From: Rhizobium leucaenae USDA 9039
GTDB lineage: Bacteria > Pseudomonadota > Alphaproteobacteria > Rhizobiales > Rhizobiaceae
Direction of reading: 5' to 3'
Length of the DNA stretch: 64,000 nt
Assembly (NCBI RefSeq): GCF_000426285.1
Contig: NZ_AUFB01000005.1
Location: 310,001 to 374,000 of the forward strand
Part shown: in pieces, positions 35,634-44,304 of the stretch
Numbering within the stretch: position 1 is the stretch's first letter
Layout of the letters: each line of letters begins with the position of its first letter
The notes under the pieces: model-generated
Seen by the model: only the letters and a program-made list of their open reading frames with translations
Database searches by the model: none
Told to the model about the DNA's origin: nothing
Translations under genes and position numbers: made by a program

Positions 35634-36464
35634 TCAGACGCGTTTGATCAATGACGCCATCGCGAAAAGCGCGATGCCGCTCGCCGTCGCCACATTCAGG
35701 CTGTCGAGGCCCGGCGCCTGCGGTATCCGCAGGCTGCCGAAGGCCGATAGTATCTCCTGCGGCAACCCCGCCCCTTCAGTGCCAACCACCAGCGCCATCC
35801 GATCGGCCGGCGGAACGGCGCGAATATCGACCGCGCCGCGCGGCGACAGGCTCCAGATGGCAAAGCCGCGCTCCGCTAGCGCGGTCAGCAGATCGGCATC
35901 GTTCAACTGGCGGCAATAGGGCACAGTCAGCACTGAGCCGACCGAGACGCGCAGCGCCTTGCGATACAACGGATCGCAGCAGGTTTCGTCGAGCAGCACC
36001 GCGTCGGCCCCGAACGCGGCGGCATTGCGGAACATCGAGCCGACATTATCATGATTGGAAATGCCGCAGCCCGCTAGAACGAGAGCCTGCTCCGGCAAGC
36101 GGTCGAGAAAGGCACCGATGTCCGGCTCTGCCTTACGCCGGCCGAGCGCCAGCACGCCGCGGTGCAGATGAAAGCCGACAATACCGTCCAGCACCGAGGC
36201 CTCGGCGACATAGACCGGCACGTCAGGCGGAAAGGCCGCGATGATCTCTTCCAATCCCGCGGCGCGGTTGCGCAGCAACAGCACTTTTTCGGCGACGAAG
36301 TCTCCGCCGGCCGCATGTGCCTCGGCAAGAAGCCGCAGCACCACCGTACCTTCGGCAATGAAGCGGTTCTCACGACCCACGAGATCACGGTCGCGGATAT
36401 TGCGGAATTCGGCGATACGCGGATCATCGGAATGCGTGATCTCGATCAGCCGGTCGCCTGTCAT
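35634..36464 (-). CDS. SpoU-family RNA 2'-O-methyltransferase
   Basis: 276 residues from the ATG at 36464; the open frame to 36548 is not needed. The SPOUT motifs are NHDNVGSMFRNAAAFGADAVLLD (motif 1), ALVVGTEGAGLP (motif 2) and LDSLNVATASGIALFAM (motif 3), which form the knotted SAM-binding site. The N-terminal part (IAEFRNIRDRDLVGRENRFIAEG) is a substrate-binding domain like those of rRNA methylating TrmH/RlmB relatives. The exact RNA position modified cannot be told. Confidence 0.9.
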   Translation of the reverse strand: MTGDRLIEITHSDDPRIAEFRNIRDRDLVGRENRFIAEGTVVLRLLAEAHAAGGDFVAEKVLLLRNRAAGLEEIIAAFPPDVPVYVAEASVLDGIVGFHLHRGVLALGRRKAEPDIGAFLDRLPEQALVLAGCGISNHDNVGSMFRNAAAFGADAVLLDETCCDPLYRKALRVSVGSVLTVPYCRQLNDADLLTALAERGFAIWSLSPRGAVDIRAVPPADRMALVVGTEGAGLPQEILSAFGSLRIPQAPGLDSLNVATASGIALFAMASLIKRV

Positions 36465-36474
36465 CCCAAAGCCG

Positions 36475-36852
36475 TCAGTTGGAAAGCGATATGGTCGCAA
36501 CGATGCGACCGACAGTGTAGTCGAAGACGACGGCTTGCCGCTGGCCACTGGCGAGAGCGCCGTAGAACAGCACCTGGTTTCCGGAGAGCGCCGTGGACTG
36601 CACGGTAAAGCCCTGCGGCAGCGCTGCGGTCACTGCCACCGGCGCATCGGAGGGAATATTCGAGGCAGCAGAGCCCGCCGCTTTCGGCGCGGGACGCATC
36701 GTCTTGTAGACAACGGCGCCGAACACCGCCATAAGGCTCACCACCATGATGGCGGCCGAGACGATCTGCAGGCGTACCATCTTGCGTCGGACATTTTCCA
36801 GGGCCGGATCGAGGGGCTTTTCCTCTTGATCGTCTAGCTCGAGATTCGTCAT
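36475..36852 (-). CDS. Single-pass membrane protein, unknown function
   Basis: 125 residues. An acidic N-terminus (LELDDQEEKPLDP) is followed by one membrane segment (about 28-50, IVSAAIMVVSLMAVFGAVVY) and a periplasmic C-terminal part of about 70 residues (LPQGFTVQSTALSGNQVLFYG and RQAVVFDYTVGRIVATISL) that looks like a small beta domain. No family with known function is recognised. It sits 10 bases upstream of the SpoU methyltransferase on the same strand, so the two are likely co-transcribed. Confidence 0.75.
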   Translation of the reverse strand: MTNLELDDQEEKPLDPALENVRRKMVRLQIVSAAIMVVSLMAVFGAVVYKTMRPAPKAAGSAASNIPSDAPVAVTAALPQGFTVQSTALSGNQVLFYGALASGQRQAVVFDYTVGRIVATISLSN

Positions 36853-36895
36853 CGATGCGTCCTATTCCCTAGAGAGCGCCTGTGCGCCGGAGAAA

Positions 36896-37927
36896 ATGCG
36901 TTTGAGCGACCCCTTTAAAGAAGCCGCGGGCATTAGAAAAGTCCTAACCGCCGATGAAACAGCCGAAGGGCGGCTCGACGCATGGCTGACTGCGCAGGTT
37001 GGCGAGGAATTTTCCCGCAGCCGTATCCAGGCCCTGATCAAGGATAGCGCCGTTCTGCTCAACGGAGCCCCGGTAACCGACGCCAAGCGTAAGGTACGCC
37101 CCGGCGATACCTATGAGATCACGCTGCCAGAGCCCGAAGACCCGACGCCGCAGGGCGAAGACATTCCGCTCGATGTCCTTTACGAGGACGACGACGTCAT
37201 TGTCATCGCAAAGCCCGCAGGCCTCGTCGTTCACCCCGCCGCCGGCAATTGGACGGGTACGTTGGTCAACGCCCTGATCCATCATTGTGGCGATAGCCTT
37301 TCCGGCATCGGCGGTGTGCGCAGGCCGGGCATCGTCCACCGGCTGGACAAGGACACCACCGGCGTCATGGTCGTCGCCAAGAACGACGTCGCCCATCGTC
37401 ACCTTTCCCTGCAATTCGCCGACCATGGCCGTACGAGGTCGCTGGAACGCGCCTATCAGGCGATTGTCTGGGGCCGCCCCCGCCAACTGATCGGGACCAT
37501 CGACGCGCCGCTTGGCCGCGCCACCGGCGACCGGACCCGACGCGCCGTCAAGCGTCCGGGCAATCAGGACGCCGACGAGGCGATCACGCATTATGAAGTG
37601 CTGGAACGTTTTCACGAGGCTCCGGACGCGACTGCGCTCGCCTCCCTCGTCGACTGCCATCTCGAAACCGGCCGCACCCACCAGATCCGCGTCCATATGG
37701 CCCATATCGGCCACCCCCTGCTCGGCGACGCCGTCTATGGCGGCGGCTTCAAGACCAAGGCGAACCTGCTGCCGGATGCCGCGAAGCAGGTGGTCAACCG
37801 CTTCCCCCGCCAGGCACTCCACGCCTACCTCCTGCAGTTCGAACACCCTCGCACGGGCGAAGTCATGCACTTCGAAGCACCGCTGCCGGATGACATGGAA
37901 GAACTGGTCGAAGCGTTGCGGGATTGA
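36896..37927 (+). CDS. RluA-family 23S rRNA pseudouridine synthase (RluD-like)
   Basis: 343 residues. An N-terminal S4 RNA-binding domain (about 18-80: GRLDAWLTAQVGEEFSRSRIQALI) is followed by the catalytic domain. The catalytic Asp lies in the RluA motif IVHRLDKDTTGVMVVAKN; the substrate motif is GRTHQIRVHMAHIGHPLLGDAVYG. The domain order and S4 presence fit RluD, which modifies helix 69 of 23S rRNA. A GGAG sits 4 bases upstream of the ATG. It is divergent from the small membrane protein gene. Confidence 0.92.
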   Translation: MRLSDPFKEAAGIRKVLTADETAEGRLDAWLTAQVGEEFSRSRIQALIKDSAVLLNGAPVTDAKRKVRPGDTYEITLPEPEDPTPQGEDIPLDVLYEDDDVIVIAKPAGLVVHPAAGNWTGTLVNALIHHCGDSLSGIGGVRRPGIVHRLDKDTTGVMVVAKNDVAHRHLSLQFADHGRTRSLERAYQAIVWGRPRQLIGTIDAPLGRATGDRTRRAVKRPGNQDADEAITHYEVLERFHEAPDATALASLVDCHLETGRTHQIRVHMAHIGHPLLGDAVYGGGFKTKANLLPDAAKQVVNRFPRQALHAYLLQFEHPRTGEVMHFEAPLPDDMEELVEALRD

Positions 37928-38371
37928 GGGGACGATCCAGAGCCTTTTGAAAAAGCCCAGCCGGAGCAATCGGCCCACTATGCGATGAAAACGCGGCGCA
38001 CTCCGGAAACAATGGGGTCGGCTGCCGCTGGACGCCCGCCTCACAACCGCTTATAATGACGTCGTGAAACCGATCTCCGGTACGCGCCCCCAGTCGTACG
38101 AAAGGCAACGCCTCTTGGGACTGAAGTGGTTGAATCTCAAAGGACCGGAGCGTTCGGGCGGATAGTCCTGGAGACGAGCATTACGGCGGACCTTGCTGTC
38201 GCGCCGCGTGTAACTCTTGCGTGACTACGTTCTTGAATCACTGTTCTGCCGTACTTATCTACGTATTGGTTTAGTGCGGGGTCTTCACGACCTGCACGCC
38301 TTGGTCTGCTTCGTAAAAGGCGCGCAATACGTCTCCAGAAGGGGCCAGATCTCGAATAGGAGGGTGCATTC
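37928..38371. other. Long leader/promoter region of rpoH
   Basis: 444 bases between the pseudouridine synthase and rpoH, same strand. No coding region is convincing. It includes a possible heat-shock-type promoter (38232-38260) and a strong ribosome site AGGAGG 8 bases before rpoH. The long leader could also fold and sense temperature, as rpoH leaders do elsewhere, but I cannot show this by reading. Confidence 0.45.
38232..38260 (+). promoter_or_regulatory. Possible sigma-32-type promoter upstream of rpoH
   Basis: CTTGAA (38232-38237), 16 bases, then CTTATCT (38254-38260). The -35 matches the alphaproteobacterial RpoH consensus; the -10 is partial. It lies 112 bases before the start codon. 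This would allow self-activation of rpoH. Low certainty. Confidence 0.3.
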
Positions 38372-39280
38372 ATGACCCGTAATACGTTGCCGTCCATTAC
38401 CGCCGGTGAAGCCGGCCTCAACCGCTATCTCGACGAAATTCGCAAGTTCCCCATGCTGGAGCCGCAGGAAGAGTACATGCTCGCCAAGCGCTATGCGGAA
38501 CATGCCGACCGTCAGGCTGCGCATAGGCTCGTCACCAGCCATCTGCGCCTCGTGGCGAAGATTGCCATGGGATATCGCGGCTACGGCTTGCCGATCGGCG
38601 AAGTCGTGTCGGAAGGCAATGTCGGCCTGATGCAGGCCGTCAAGAAGTTTGACCCGGAACGCGGCTTCCGGCTGGCAACCTACGCCATGTGGTGGATCAA
38701 GGCCTCGATCCAGGAATATATCCTGCGCTCGTGGTCGCTGGTGAAGATGGGCACGACCGCCAATCAGAAACGTCTGTTCTTCAATCTGCGTCGGCTGAAG
38801 GGCCGCATCCAGGCCATCGATGACGGCGACCTGAAGCCGGAGCATGTCGCTGAGATCGCTACGAAGCTGAAGGTCTCCGAGGAAGAGGTCGTTTCGATGA
38901 ACCGCCGCCTTTCGGGCGACGCTTCGCTGAACGCGCCGATCAAGGCGGCCGAGGGCGATTCCGGCCAGTGGCAGGATTGGCTTGTCGACGATCACGACAG
39001 CCAGGAAGACGTGCTGATCGAGCAGGACGAGCTTGATACGCGCCGCCGCATGCTGGCACGCGCCATGAGCGTCTTGAACGACCGCGAACGCCGCATCTTC
39101 GAGGCTCGCCGTCTCGCAGAAGACCCGGTGACGCTGGAAGACCTTTCGGCCGAATTCGATATCAGCCGCGAACGCGTCCGCCAGATCGAAGTCCGCGCCT
39201 TCGAGAAGGTGCAGGAAGCCGTGCAGAAGGACGCCCTGGAACGCGCCAAGGCATTGCGGGTCGTCGACGCCACGGCTTAA
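38372..39280 (+). CDS. rpoH: Heat-shock sigma factor RpoH (sigma-32)
   Basis: 302 residues. Region 2.1-2.4 contains HRLVTSHLRLVAKIAMGYRGYGLP, then SEGNVGLMQAVKKFDPERGFRLATYAMWWIKASIQEYILRSW. The RpoH box is QKRLFFNLRRLK, found only in sigma-32 proteins, and region 4 ends DISRERVRQIEVRAFEKVQE. Directs RNA polymerase to chaperone and protease promoters. AGGAGG 8 bases upstream gives a strong start. Rhizobia often have two copies of rpoH; which one this is cannot be told here. Confidence 0.96.
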   Translation: MTRNTLPSITAGEAGLNRYLDEIRKFPMLEPQEEYMLAKRYAEHADRQAAHRLVTSHLRLVAKIAMGYRGYGLPIGEVVSEGNVGLMQAVKKFDPERGFRLATYAMWWIKASIQEYILRSWSLVKMGTTANQKRLFFNLRRLKGRIQAIDDGDLKPEHVAEIATKLKVSEEEVVSMNRRLSGDASLNAPIKAAEGDSGQWQDWLVDDHDSQEDVLIEQDELDTRRRMLARAMSVLNDRERRIFEARRLAEDPVTLEDLSAEFDISRERVRQIEVRAFEKVQEAVQKDALERAKALRVVDATA

Positions 39281-39319
39281 CGCGTCGGCTATTGGCCGCT
39301 CTCGAATGAGAGCCAAACA

Positions 39320-39348
39320 AAAGGCGGACCGCAAGGCCCGCTTTTTTT
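39320..39348 (+). terminator. Terminator of rpoH
   Basis: AAAGGCGGACC pairs with GGCCCGCTTTT (one mismatch, one G-U pair) around GCAA, followed by a run of seven T. It lies 39 bases past the rpoH stop. Confidence 0.85.
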
Positions 39349-39371
39349 GATTCCGGCGATTTGAAACCGCT

Positions 39372-41756
39372 TTACTGACCGCTCGAAGCGACACCGCCAA
39401 GCGCCTGCCATTCGGCGATCGCCTTGTTGAACGCATCGGTGCCGCTCGGTCCCTTCTCCATGGTCAGCAAGGCGCGACGGCCGTTGCGGTAGACGACGGG
39501 AATGTCCATCCAGTTGCGGGTTTTCAGGAGATCGAGATTGGTCTTGCGTGCATCCGGAAAATCGTTGAGCGCGACCATATAGACGTCGTCGGTTACTTTG
39601 GCCGGCACGGCGATCAGAGCGTCGCCGCGATCCTGCTCGGTCGACTTGAGCGCAATGCGCTGCACGCTGTCGATGGCGCCACCTTCGAAATTCGGGGGAA
39701 CCTGGAAGGCAAGTTCAATCAAATGGCTTGCCGGCAATGAGGCATCGCTGTTGCGCGTCACCGTGATCGTCGCCGTCAGCCCGCGCTCAGGCACATTGAT
39801 GACGCCCTGGACGGAAGGTTCCGGCCGGCCATCGTCACCCTTGCCTTCCTGCAAAGACCAGGTGACCGTGCCTTCGAAAGCCGTCGGAGACGTCTGACCG
39901 AGACGCTCCTCATAGAGGAACACCTTCTGCCCATCCGTTACCGGCGCCGTCTGCTGTTGGCTGGCCGGCGGCTGCTGGGTGGCAGGCGCTTGCTGGGCAG
40001 GAGTGGATGCCTGCTGATCGGCTGAGGGCGGCGTTGCGGTCGGCGCGGTCGCGGCGGGCGCCTGCGCGGCATTGGCGTTATTGGCGGGCGTCGTTGCCGG
40101 CCTTGCCGGAGCAGCAGCGGCTACATTCTGCTCGGCAACGGACTTGCCTTCGGCGACGCCCGGTTGCCCACCCGCTGCCGGGCCCTTATCCTCTTCCGTG
40201 CCGTTCGCCAGCAAGCGCTGCGTGAACTTGGTGTTGACCGTATTTGGGTCGTTGTCGAGCGAGGCGACGTTGGTGTTGCCCGCTGCCGGCGGCTGTGCGG
40301 TGGCATTGTTGTTTTCCGCAGGCGCGGTCGCGCCCGGCGTCGAAGCAGCAGGTACATTCGTAGCTGGAGCGGCCGCATTATTGTTCTTGGCCGTCTCGGT
40401 GGCGGGAGCAGGCGCCGTGCCGGTCGCCGTCTTCGGCGCCGAACTGATCAGGTCGGCGACCATTTTGTTGAGCGCTTCACGGTTTACCCAGGCGGCATAG
40501 GCGCCGCCGGCGACGATCGCGAGACCGACGAGCGTCAGGACAATACCGGTCGCGCTAAAGCGGCGGCGCTTCGGCTCCATGCGGAAGCTCTTGCCCTGCA
40601 GCTTCGATGCCATGGTCCGGTTGGGATCCGGCGGAATAGTGGAACCGCCGCCGCGCTCACCCTCGGCGAATTTGTCGAAGCCGGCAAGCTCCTTGAGTTC
40701 GCGCCAGCCATCGTCGGAAACATCGTTCTTCGGCGTTGCCTTGGGCGAAGAATGCACATCGGCGAACAGATCGACATCGTCAAAGGCGTTGTCCGGCATC
40801 TGCCGAGCGGGCTGCGCCGGCTTGGCGGCTGGCGCCGGCACCGATTGCAGCTCCTCGAAAACATCCGCATCCCAGGCAAAAGCCTTGTCGCCTGCCGGTG
40901 CTTTCGCCGTGGCGGGCTGCTCCACCGGATGGCCGAAGACAGCCGGCGCAAAGGCGGCCGCGGGCATGACGGCTGCCGCCACCGGCTCGGGTTGAGCCAG
41001 CTTTGCAGGCGCATCGACCTCGGCCCAGATCTCCTCGACCTGGCTCATGACGTCATCGGCAGGCGCCTGATGGGCTGCATGCGTCTGCGGAGCCACATGC
41101 ACAGGCTCGGCGGCAACCGCCGGCACCTCCTCCGCATAATGCTCCGGTTCTTCCCTATGGGCCTGTTCCTGGACAGGCTCCTCATAGGGCTCAGGGTGAT
41201 AAACAGCCGCAGGCGCTTGCTCCTGCGGCGCATCGACCCATTCTTCTACCGGCTGATGCTCGTCTGCGGCCTGGTGCTCAGCATGCACGGGCTCCTCATA
41301 GACAGGCTCCTCGTACGCAGGCTCCTGGTGGACGGGCTCCTGATGGATTGGTTCTTCTTGGACCTGCTCTTCGTGCGGCGGTTCGTAAGCGGCAGGCTCT
41401 TCATAGGCGTCAGCCTCCGCAGGAGCCGGCTCCGGTTCCTCGACAGGGTGTTCTTGCGCGACATGATGCTCTTCGGCAGGCTCATGTTGCGGCTCCTCCT
41501 GCACCAAAGGCACTTCCGCGACGGGCTCTTCCGCCAGCGGCAATGCCTCCGCATGTTCGGCTTCCACCTCGACGATCGCGGCTTCCAGCTTGTCGAGCTG
41601 ACGGCGCAGCATCTCCTCCGGCGGCCGCGGCTTCATGCTCTCAAGCTGGCGCTGAACGGCACCACGAGCCCGCTCGTAAACCTTGACCCGCATCTCGGGA
41701 GTGTTATCGGCCAGGCCGTCCACGGCCCGGCGAATGACTGCTACAAAATCCGCCAT
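39372..41756 (-). CDS. Large Pro/Glu-rich single-pass membrane protein, unknown function
   Basis: 794 residues. Residues 1-70 form a charged helical domain (MADFVAVIRRAVDGLADNTP, then RGAVQRQLESMKPRPPEEML). Residues about 70-240 are extremely rich in Glu, Pro and His, with repeated EEPV/YEEPVH/HQEP units. About 240-390 is low-complexity with short conserved islands (DDGWRELKELAGFDKFAEG). One membrane helix lies near 400-425 (GIVLTLVGLAIVAGGAYAAW). An Ala/Pro/Asn/Gln-rich linker leads to a folded C-terminal domain (about 630-780: VFLYEERLGQTSPTAFEGTV through RNGRRALLTMEKGPSGTDAF). The order suggests a cytoplasmic acidic arm, a membrane anchor and an exported domain. Proposed functions based on low-complexity matches should not be trusted. 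Located between rpoH and purA. Confidence 0.85.
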   Translation of the reverse strand: MADFVAVIRRAVDGLADNTPEMRVKVYERARGAVQRQLESMKPRPPEEMLRRQLDKLEAAIVEVEAEHAEALPLAEEPVAEVPLVQEEPQHEPAEEHHVAQEHPVEEPEPAPAEADAYEEPAAYEPPHEEQVQEEPIHQEPVHQEPAYEEPVYEEPVHAEHQAADEHQPVEEWVDAPQEQAPAAVYHPEPYEEPVQEQAHREEPEHYAEEVPAVAAEPVHVAPQTHAAHQAPADDVMSQVEEIWAEVDAPAKLAQPEPVAAAVMPAAAFAPAVFGHPVEQPATAKAPAGDKAFAWDADVFEELQSVPAPAAKPAQPARQMPDNAFDDVDLFADVHSSPKATPKNDVSDDGWRELKELAGFDKFAEGERGGGSTIPPDPNRTMASKLQGKSFRMEPKRRRFSATGIVLTLVGLAIVAGGAYAAWVNREALNKMVADLISSAPKTATGTAPAPATETAKNNNAAAPATNVPAASTPGATAPAENNNATAQPPAAGNTNVASLDNDPNTVNTKFTQRLLANGTEEDKGPAAGGQPGVAEGKSVAEQNVAAAAPARPATTPANNANAAQAPAATAPTATPPSADQQASTPAQQAPATQQPPASQQQTAPVTDGQKVFLYEERLGQTSPTAFEGTVTWSLQEGKGDDGRPEPSVQGVINVPERGLTATITVTRNSDASLPASHLIELAFQVPPNFEGGAIDSVQRIALKSTEQDRGDALIAVPAKVTDDVYMVALNDFPDARKTNLDLLKTRNWMDIPVVYRNGRRALLTMEKGPSGTDAFNKAIAEWQALGGVASSGQ

Positions 41757-41817
41757 CAGTACTTTCTCATGATGCCCGGCCCGTGGCCGAACCGGGATTC
41801 GTCATTGACCCGCGACA

Positions 41818-43113
41818 TTAGCCCTCAAACGGATCGGTCACAAGTATAGTGTCTTCGCGCTCCGGGCTGGTCGAAAGCAGCGCCACAGGCGCGCCGATCA
41901 GCTCTTCTACCTGCCGGACATACTTGATCGCCTGCGCCGGCAAATCGGCCCATTTGCGCGCGCCGACAGTCGATTCTTTCCAGCCTTCGAGCGTAATGTA
42001 GATCGGCTCGACTCGGGTCTGCGCCGCTTGGCTCGCCGGCAGGTAATCGATCTCCTTGCCGTCCAGTTTGTAGCCGATGCAGATCTTCAGCTCGTCGAGA
42101 CCGTCGAGCACGTCAAGCTTGGTCAGCGCGATGCCTGTAATGCCGGAGGTCTTTACGGTCTGGCGAACCAGCACTGCATCGAACCAGCCGCAGCGGCGCG
42201 GACGACCGGTGTTGACGCCGACCTCGCGGCCAACCGTCGCCAAATGCCGGCCGATCTCGTCATGCAGTTCGCACGGGAACGGTCCTTCGCCGACGCGCGT
42301 CGTGTAGGCCTTAGTGATGCCGAGCACATAGCCGAGCGCCGTCGGTCCGAGGCCGGAACCGGCGGCTGCCTGGCCGGCGACCGTGTTGGACGACGTCACG
42401 AACGGATAGGTGCCGTGGTCATTGTCCAACAATGCGCCCTGCGCACCTTCGAAAAGGATGCGGGCGCCAGCCTTGCGCTGCTCGTCGAGCAACCGCCAGA
42501 CCTGATCGATATAGGGGAGAATATGCTCTGCAACAGAGGTAAGCTCGCTATGCAGCGCATCGAAGGAGATTTCATCGAGGCCCATGCCGCGGCGCAGCGC
42601 GTTATGATGGGTCAGCAACCGGTCGATCTTGACCGGCAGCGTTTCCGGCTCGGCGAGATCGACAACGCGAATGGCACGGCGGCCAACCTTGTCTTCATAG
42701 GCCGGGCCGATGCCGCGGCGGGTCGTGCCGATCTTCGTGCCGCTGTTGGAGGCCGCATCTTCGCGCAGAGCATCAAGATCACGATGCAGCGATAGAATCA
42801 GCGGAGCGTTTTCGGCGATGCGCAGCACGTCGGGCGTCACTGCAATGCCCTGGGCGCGCAGCTTTTCGACTTCCGCGACGAAATGATGGGGATCGACGAC
42901 GACGCCATTGCCGATGACGCTCAGTTTGCCACGGACGAGCCCCGAAGGCAGCAGCGCGAGCTTATAGCTGACACCGTCGACAACCAGCGTATGACCGGCA
43001 TTGTGCCCGCCCTGAAAGCGCACAATCACATCGGCACGTTCCGAAAGCCAGTCGACAATCTTGCCCTTGCCTTCGTCACCCCATTGCGAACCGATCACAA
43101 CTACGTTCGTCAT
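41818..43113 (-). CDS. purA: Adenylosuccinate synthetase PurA
   Basis: 431 residues from the ATG at 43113 (GGAG 5 bases upstream); the frame open to 43167 is leader. The GTP-binding start is [23 protein letters not shown], followed by [25 protein letters not shown] and [23 protein letters not shown], all diagnostic. It joins IMP and aspartate, using GTP, in AMP synthesis. The leader upstream is unusually structured (43197-43277). Confidence 0.97.
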   Translation of the reverse strand: MTNVVVIGSQWGDEGKGKIVDWLSERADVIVRFQGGHNAGHTLVVDGVSYKLALLPSGLVRGKLSVIGNGVVVDPHHFVAEVEKLRAQGIAVTPDVLRIAENAPLILSLHRDLDALREDAASNSGTKIGTTRRGIGPAYEDKVGRRAIRVVDLAEPETLPVKIDRLLTHHNALRRGMGLDEISFDALHSELTSVAEHILPYIDQVWRLLDEQRKAGARILFEGAQGALLDNDHGTYPFVTSSNTVAGQAAAGSGLGPTALGYVLGITKAYTTRVGEGPFPCELHDEIGRHLATVGREVGVNTGRPRRCGWFDAVLVRQTVKTSGITGIALTKLDVLDGLDELKICIGYKLDGKEIDYLPASQAAQTRVEPIYITLEGWKESTVGARKWADLPAQAIKYVRQVEELIGAPVALLSTSPEREDTILVTDPFEG

Positions 43114-43196
43114 TTCTCCATTCCCGCTTCCTGCGCGCAAAGGCGCGCCTTGCTCAAACCCGCGCATCTATAAAACTTTGTTTTTGGGAAAGCGAC

Positions 43197-43277
43197 CCTG
43201 TTGTCTCAGGAGATTCGGCTTTTTACGTGACGAATCAGCGCGCCCAACAGGATTTTTCCAATCGGGCGCGTTCACGT
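43197..43277 (-). promoter_or_regulatory. Structured purA leader with mutually exclusive stems
   Basis: Set A: CCTGTTG (43197-43203) with CAACAGG (43245-43251), enclosing GATTCG (43212-43217) with CGAATC (43231-43236). Set B: ACGTGA (43225-43230) with TCACGT (43272-43277), enclosing CGCGCCC (43239-43245) with GGGCGCG (43264-43270). The two sets interleave and cannot form together. A further small hairpin (GCGCGC, 43133-43138 and 43143-43148) sits closer to the purA start. It lies 84 to 164 bases before purA and downstream of the acetyltransferase gene. It may be a regulatory leader or a separate small RNA. Confidence 0.45.
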
Positions 43278-43342
43278 GCCAAATATGGCGCTCGGCCAGG
43301 CGGGGAAATTAGCTCGCTCACTCTACGCGAAAGGAAACGGAG

Positions 43343-44197
43343 TTAGCCGAGTTCAAGCGTGGTTACGGCAAAAACCCTGTCGAGTGGCATTTTGGGCGCT
43401 GCACCACGATACATGCGTGCTGTTTCGAACACCGGCGACAGCCCGAAAGCTTCGGCAAGCTCTATCGCTTCCGTGTTGTCTGCGGGCACGTCCAAATATA
43501 CCGGCCGGCCCTTTGCCTCGGGCGCCAGCTTGGCCAGCAAAGCCGACGCCACATCGGGGCTGTTTGCAAACAGCGGACCGACCTTGTACCCCTCGAAACA
43601 GCGCCGGATCGTGCCATAGCCGCGAATCTTGCTTCCGCTGCCGACCATGACGGATTTTCTTTTTTCCGGCGCGCCGCACCAGGCCGTGAGGAAGGAATAA
43701 CGCAGCCCTGGAAAGATGGCGGCATCATACCTCAGCAAACCTTCGAGCTTGTCCTGCGTGACCGGACCGACGTCCGCACTCGCCTCGGCTACATCAGGCA
43801 TTTTCGGGATGCCGCCATAGCGCAGGGTGCGATAGGCCGTTTCAAAGCCACGGAGACGGTAATTTTCCTGCTCGGCCACGACGCCATCAAGACCGATCGT
43901 ACGATTGCCCGCGAATGCCATGCCCTTCTTCCACAGCGCCTTGCCATAACCCTTGCCGCGAAATTCGGGGTGGACCATGTAGAGGCCGAGAAAGGCGAAG
44001 CTTTCGCCATAACGCACGACGGAAATGCAGCCGACCGGCACTTCGCCGATCGTACCCATAAAGAAGCCGGAAGGATCCGTCTCCCAAAAAGCAAGGGCGT
44101 CATCGACACCGGGATTCCATCCCTCTTGCCGCGCCCACTCGAGAGCGAGCTCCAATTCCCCAGCCCGCATTGTACGCACGGCAAAAGTTGACTTCAT
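43343..44197 (-). CDS. GNAT-family N-acetyltransferase with C-terminal extension
   Basis: 284 residues. The N-terminal half (about 5-130) is a GNAT domain with the coenzyme A loop VHPEFRGKGYGKALWKKG and ENYRLRGF. The C-terminal half (about 140-280: GLRYSFLTAWCGAPEKRKSVMVG, GPLFANSPDVASALLAKL and YLDVPADNTEAIELAEAFGL) matches the second, substrate-side domain seen in YitH/HolE-type acetyltransferases. The substrate is unknown. It precedes purA on the same strand by 229 bases. Confidence 0.88.
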   Translation of the reverse strand: MKSTFAVRTMRAGELELALEWARQEGWNPGVDDALAFWETDPSGFFMGTIGEVPVGCISVVRYGESFAFLGLYMVHPEFRGKGYGKALWKKGMAFAGNRTIGLDGVVAEQENYRLRGFETAYRTLRYGGIPKMPDVAEASADVGPVTQDKLEGLLRYDAAIFPGLRYSFLTAWCGAPEKRKSVMVGSGSKIRGYGTIRRCFEGYKVGPLFANSPDVASALLAKLAPEAKGRPVYLDVPADNTEAIELAEAFGLSPVFETARMYRGAAPKMPLDRVFAVTTLELG

Positions 44198-44304
44198 GCA
44201 CCAGCCCTGAAACGCCCCTTGCGCACCGTCCCCGCCGGACCAATTGCGCCCAATTCATCTTGCTGCAATGCGATAGCAATCACAAGCAATATGCGATGAT
44301 ATGG

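Noticed and set aside
41200-41560. Tandem DNA repeat array or CRISPR in the Glu/Pro-rich coding part
   Set aside because: The repetition is coding and imperfect (EEP-type units), without constant repeats and unique spacers.
39372-41756. CheA-like or adhesin annotation of the Pro/Glu-rich protein
   Set aside because: No kinase or adhesin motifs are present. Such labels would come from low-complexity matches only.
40164-41849. 561-codon open frame on the plus strand
   Set aside because: Antisense to the Pro/Glu-rich protein. It is Arg/Leu-rich low complexity, as expected from the mirror of EEP-type repeats.
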